Assembly: GCA_022561775.1 (NCBI GenBank)
Contig: JADFQO010000008.1
Location: 1-64,000, forward strand
Source of the DNA: Myxococcales bacterium
GTDB lineage: Bacteria; Myxococcota_A; UBA9160; SMWR01
DNA length: 64,000 nucleotides
Reading direction: 5' to 3'
Part shown: positions 62,516 through 64,000 of the stretch, piece by piece
Layout: the number at the start of each line of letters is the position of its first letter
Position numbering within the stretch: the first letter of the stretch is position 1
The notes under the pieces: model-generated
Database searches by the model: none
What the model saw: the letters and a program-made list of their open reading frames with translations, nothing else
Told to the model about the DNA's origin: nothing
Program-made: the position numbers and the translations under genes

Positions 62516-62570
62516 CGGGCGAATTCTTCGAATTCGCTTTACGGCGCCGGGACCTATTGGTCCCGGCTAG
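62512..62570 (-). repeat. Two-hairpin dispersed element, copy 11
   Basis: GCGAATTCTTCGAATTCGC and CCGGGACC-TATT-GGTCCCGG, starting on the TAG stop of the serine palmitoyltransferase gene. Both stems differ in sequence from other copies but remain fully paired, which argues for selection on structure. Confidence 0.92.
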
Positions 62571-62612
62571 CCGAGCCCGACCCGCGCGCTCTCGCCCCAA
62601 GGGATCTCCAGA

Positions 62613-63692
62613 CTAATCGCCCCCGGCGGGCGTCGGCTTGTCGTGCTCATCCTCGATTTCGCCGACGATCTCTTCGAGAACGTCTTCGAGAGTGCAGACC
62701 CCGAGTACCGGGCCGTCATCCTTGCGAATGATCGCGAGGTGCTGGCGCCCGCTGCGAAATTGCCGAAGCGCATCGACGATGGGCAGATCCGGGTCGAACT
62801 GCGTCGCGGGCCGGATCGCATCGCGCATCACCACCACGCGGTCCCGCGCGTAGAGGTGAAACAGATCCTTGGCATGGAGAATTCCGACAATGTGATCCAG
62901 GCTTTCCTCATAGACCGGAAGTCTCGTGAAGCCGGACTCTCGCAACAGATCGAGCAGATCGTCAGGATCGATCTCATTCGGAACCGCGGTCACCTCCTCG
63001 CGCGGAATCAGGACGTCGCGGACGCGGGTTCGACTCAGGCGGAAGACGTTTCCGAGGATCCGCCCTGAGTACGGGCGAATCACACCAGCCGCGCTCGACT
63101 CCGATACGAGTAGCGAGAGTTCGTCCGAAGAGTGGACGGATTGAGCCTGCCCGGCTGGCTTCACCCCAAATGCCCTGACCAACGCATTACCCGCGCCGTT
63201 CATGAATGAGATGACCGGCCGGAATACGCGTCCAAAGACCAGCAATGGCCTCGAACAGGCGAGCGCCACCCGGCCGGGAAAGTCCAGGGCAAGAGCCTTG
63301 GGGGCAAGTTCACCCGCAACCACGTGGACAAAGATGATCACGGAGAACGCCGACACCAGCGCCAGCGAGTGAACGGCGACGGTCGATTCTACGCCGAACA
63401 CCGAGAGCATGGGCCGAATCAGTCCGGCCAGTGCAGGCTCGCCGATCCACCCCAGCCCGATACTGGCGAGCGTGATTCCGAGTTGGGTGGCCGCGATAGC
63501 ATCATCGAGATGCTCGATCGCCGTCTGGGTCGCGCGGGCGCCGCTTCGACCCTCGGCAACCCAGAGTTCGACCTGCGTGCGACGAACCGCAACCAGAGCG
63601 AATTCAGTAGCGACGAAAAAGGCGTTGGTGGCGACGAGTGCGACGACCCCGAGGAGACCGAGGAGCGAGAGCCCAATCCCTGGAGTGTCCAT
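62613..63692 (-). CDS. DUF21/CBS (CNNM-HlyC/CorC family) membrane protein
   Basis: A 359-residue protein. Residues 1 to about 195 are the DUF21 membrane domain (NAFFVATEFALVAVRRTQVE; GIGLGWIGEPALAGL). Residues about 215-350 are a CBS pair ending GVCTLEDVLEEIVGEIEDE. The CorC_HlyC domain that usually follows is absent; the protein stops right after the CBS pair. Relatives take part in Mg2+ or Co2+ efflux or homeostasis. It is convergent with the serine palmitoyltransferase gene. Confidence 0.85.
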   Translation of the reverse strand: MDTPGIGLSLLGLLGVVALVATNAFFVATEFALVAVRRTQVELWVAEGRSGARATQTAIEHLDDAIAATQLGITLASIGLGWIGEPALAGLIRPMLSVFGVESTVAVHSLALVSAFSVIIFVHVVAGELAPKALALDFPGRVALACSRPLLVFGRVFRPVISFMNGAGNALVRAFGVKPAGQAQSVHSSDELSLLVSESSAAGVIRPYSGRILGNVFRLSRTRVRDVLIPREEVTAVPNEIDPDDLLDLLRESGFTRLPVYEESLDHIVGILHAKDLFHLYARDRVVVMRDAIRPATQFDPDLPIVDALRQFRSGRQHLAIIRKDDGPVLGVCTLEDVLEEIVGEIEDEHDKPTPAGGD

Positions 63693-63735
63693 TCACCCTC
63701 CGCTCGAGAGAAAAATCATTATAGGAGGTTCATGG

Positions 63736-64000
63736 CTAATCGCGCGGTCGATTGATGGCCTCCCGGCCCGCGAGGTCGTCCACGAACTGTCGGGCAGTTC
63801 GCCCCGATCGACTCGAGCGGCGAAGCGCCCAGCGAAGAGCGGCCTGCTTCACTTCTTCGGGCGGCGTCCGAAGGTCCGCTTTCTTCGCGTAGTGGTCGAC
63901 GATCGAGAGATAGGTGCTCTGGTCGAAGCTGTAGAAGCCGAGCACGAGTCCGAAGCGATCGGAAAGCGCCAGTTTTTCGTCGATCGTCTCGCCGAGTTGG
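63736..64000 (-). CDS. DUF815 family AAA ATPase, N-terminus beyond the window
   Basis: Only the last about 87 residues are present; the frame is open to the window edge, so the ORF-track start (63945) is not real. LGETIDEKLALSDRFGLVLG, STYLSIVDHYAKKA and RTARQFVDDLAG match the C-terminal lid region of DUF815 ATPases, which are uncharacterised single-domain AAA proteins. The Walker motifs lie outside the window. Confidence 0.75.
   Translation of the reverse strand, partial: QLGETIDEKLALSDRFGLVLGFYSFDQSTYLSIVDHYAKKADLRTPPEEVKQAALRWALRRSSRSGRTARQFVDDLAGREAINRPRD

Overview
The window is not one continuous genome. Three pieces with different gene content are joined. (1) Positions 1 to about 1,800 hold one reading frame made of three unrelated partial proteins: an actinobacterial-looking glycosyltransferase, a stretch of GntP-type permease, and the C-terminal part of a planctomycete-looking Gfo/Idh/MocA oxidoreductase. 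(2) Positions about 1,800 to 10,165 hold a complete-looking minus-strand arginine operon. (3) Positions about 10,165 to 64,000 are a high-GC Gram-negative chromosome that looks deltaproteobacterial in the broad sense (autotransporter, Mla/Hpn lipid transport, serine palmitoyltransferase, FrmA, PilZ/EAL). The isoleucyl-tRNA synthetase at the 10,165 border loses its C-terminus exactly where the sequence changes. The palindromic repeat family of piece 3 is absent from pieces 1 and 2. A chimeric assembly is the simplest reading. Taxonomic labels are inference.

The arginine operon is transcribed leftward from one promoter overlapped by two ARG-box-like operators: argR, argG, an unassigned P-loop protein, argC, argD, an acylornithine-type carbamoyltransferase, argB and an M20 deacylase. 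Most genes overlap by a few bases. The carbamoyltransferase has the acetyl/succinyl-ornithine form of the motifs and a Ser where the acetyl-specific Xanthomonas enzyme has Glu92. This points to carbamoylation of an acylated, possibly succinylated, ornithine, with the M20 enzyme then removing the acyl group from citrulline. No glutamate N-acyltransferase is recognisable, which makes the P-loop protein interesting.

In the third piece, 10-21 kb carries ileS, an acyl-CoA dehydrogenase, a TSUP permease, formaldehyde-detoxifying FrmA, a large autotransporter, pterin dehydratase and an MBL hydrolase. From 21 to 32 kb there are an EAL protein, YqgE, a CPBP protease, a double-PilZ protein, a 34-residue basic protein missed by the ORF track, an SCO1 protein, a DUF2330/RnfD-like pair, a CBS-containing antiporter and an epimerase. 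From 32 to 45 kb there are a transpeptidase, an Nfu protein, a HAD hydrolase, a nucleotidyltransferase/TOPRIM pair, a NarL-type regulator, an RNA methyltransferase with no usual start codon, a kinase with four zinc ribbons, and tandem moeA genes, one fused to a PBP-like domain. From 45 to 56 kb there are a DHH phosphoesterase, MaoC hydratase, NAD synthetase, cold-shock-domain protein, DsbA-like protein, queuosine-salvage Qng1, lipid kinase, aconitase and an M20 peptidase. From 56 to 64 kb there is a lipid-envelope block (HpnN-like RND, MlaC-like, MlaA, serine palmitoyltransferase), then a DUF21/CBS protein and a DUF815 ATPase cut by the window end.

The most distinctive non-gene signal is a dispersed element of about 55 bp built of two adjacent hairpins, with 14 copies in this window, often touching stop codons and sometimes in tandem pairs. 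Two further repeat families and a roughly 30-bp-arm cruciform accompany it. I found no tRNA, rRNA, CRISPR array or insertion sequence.
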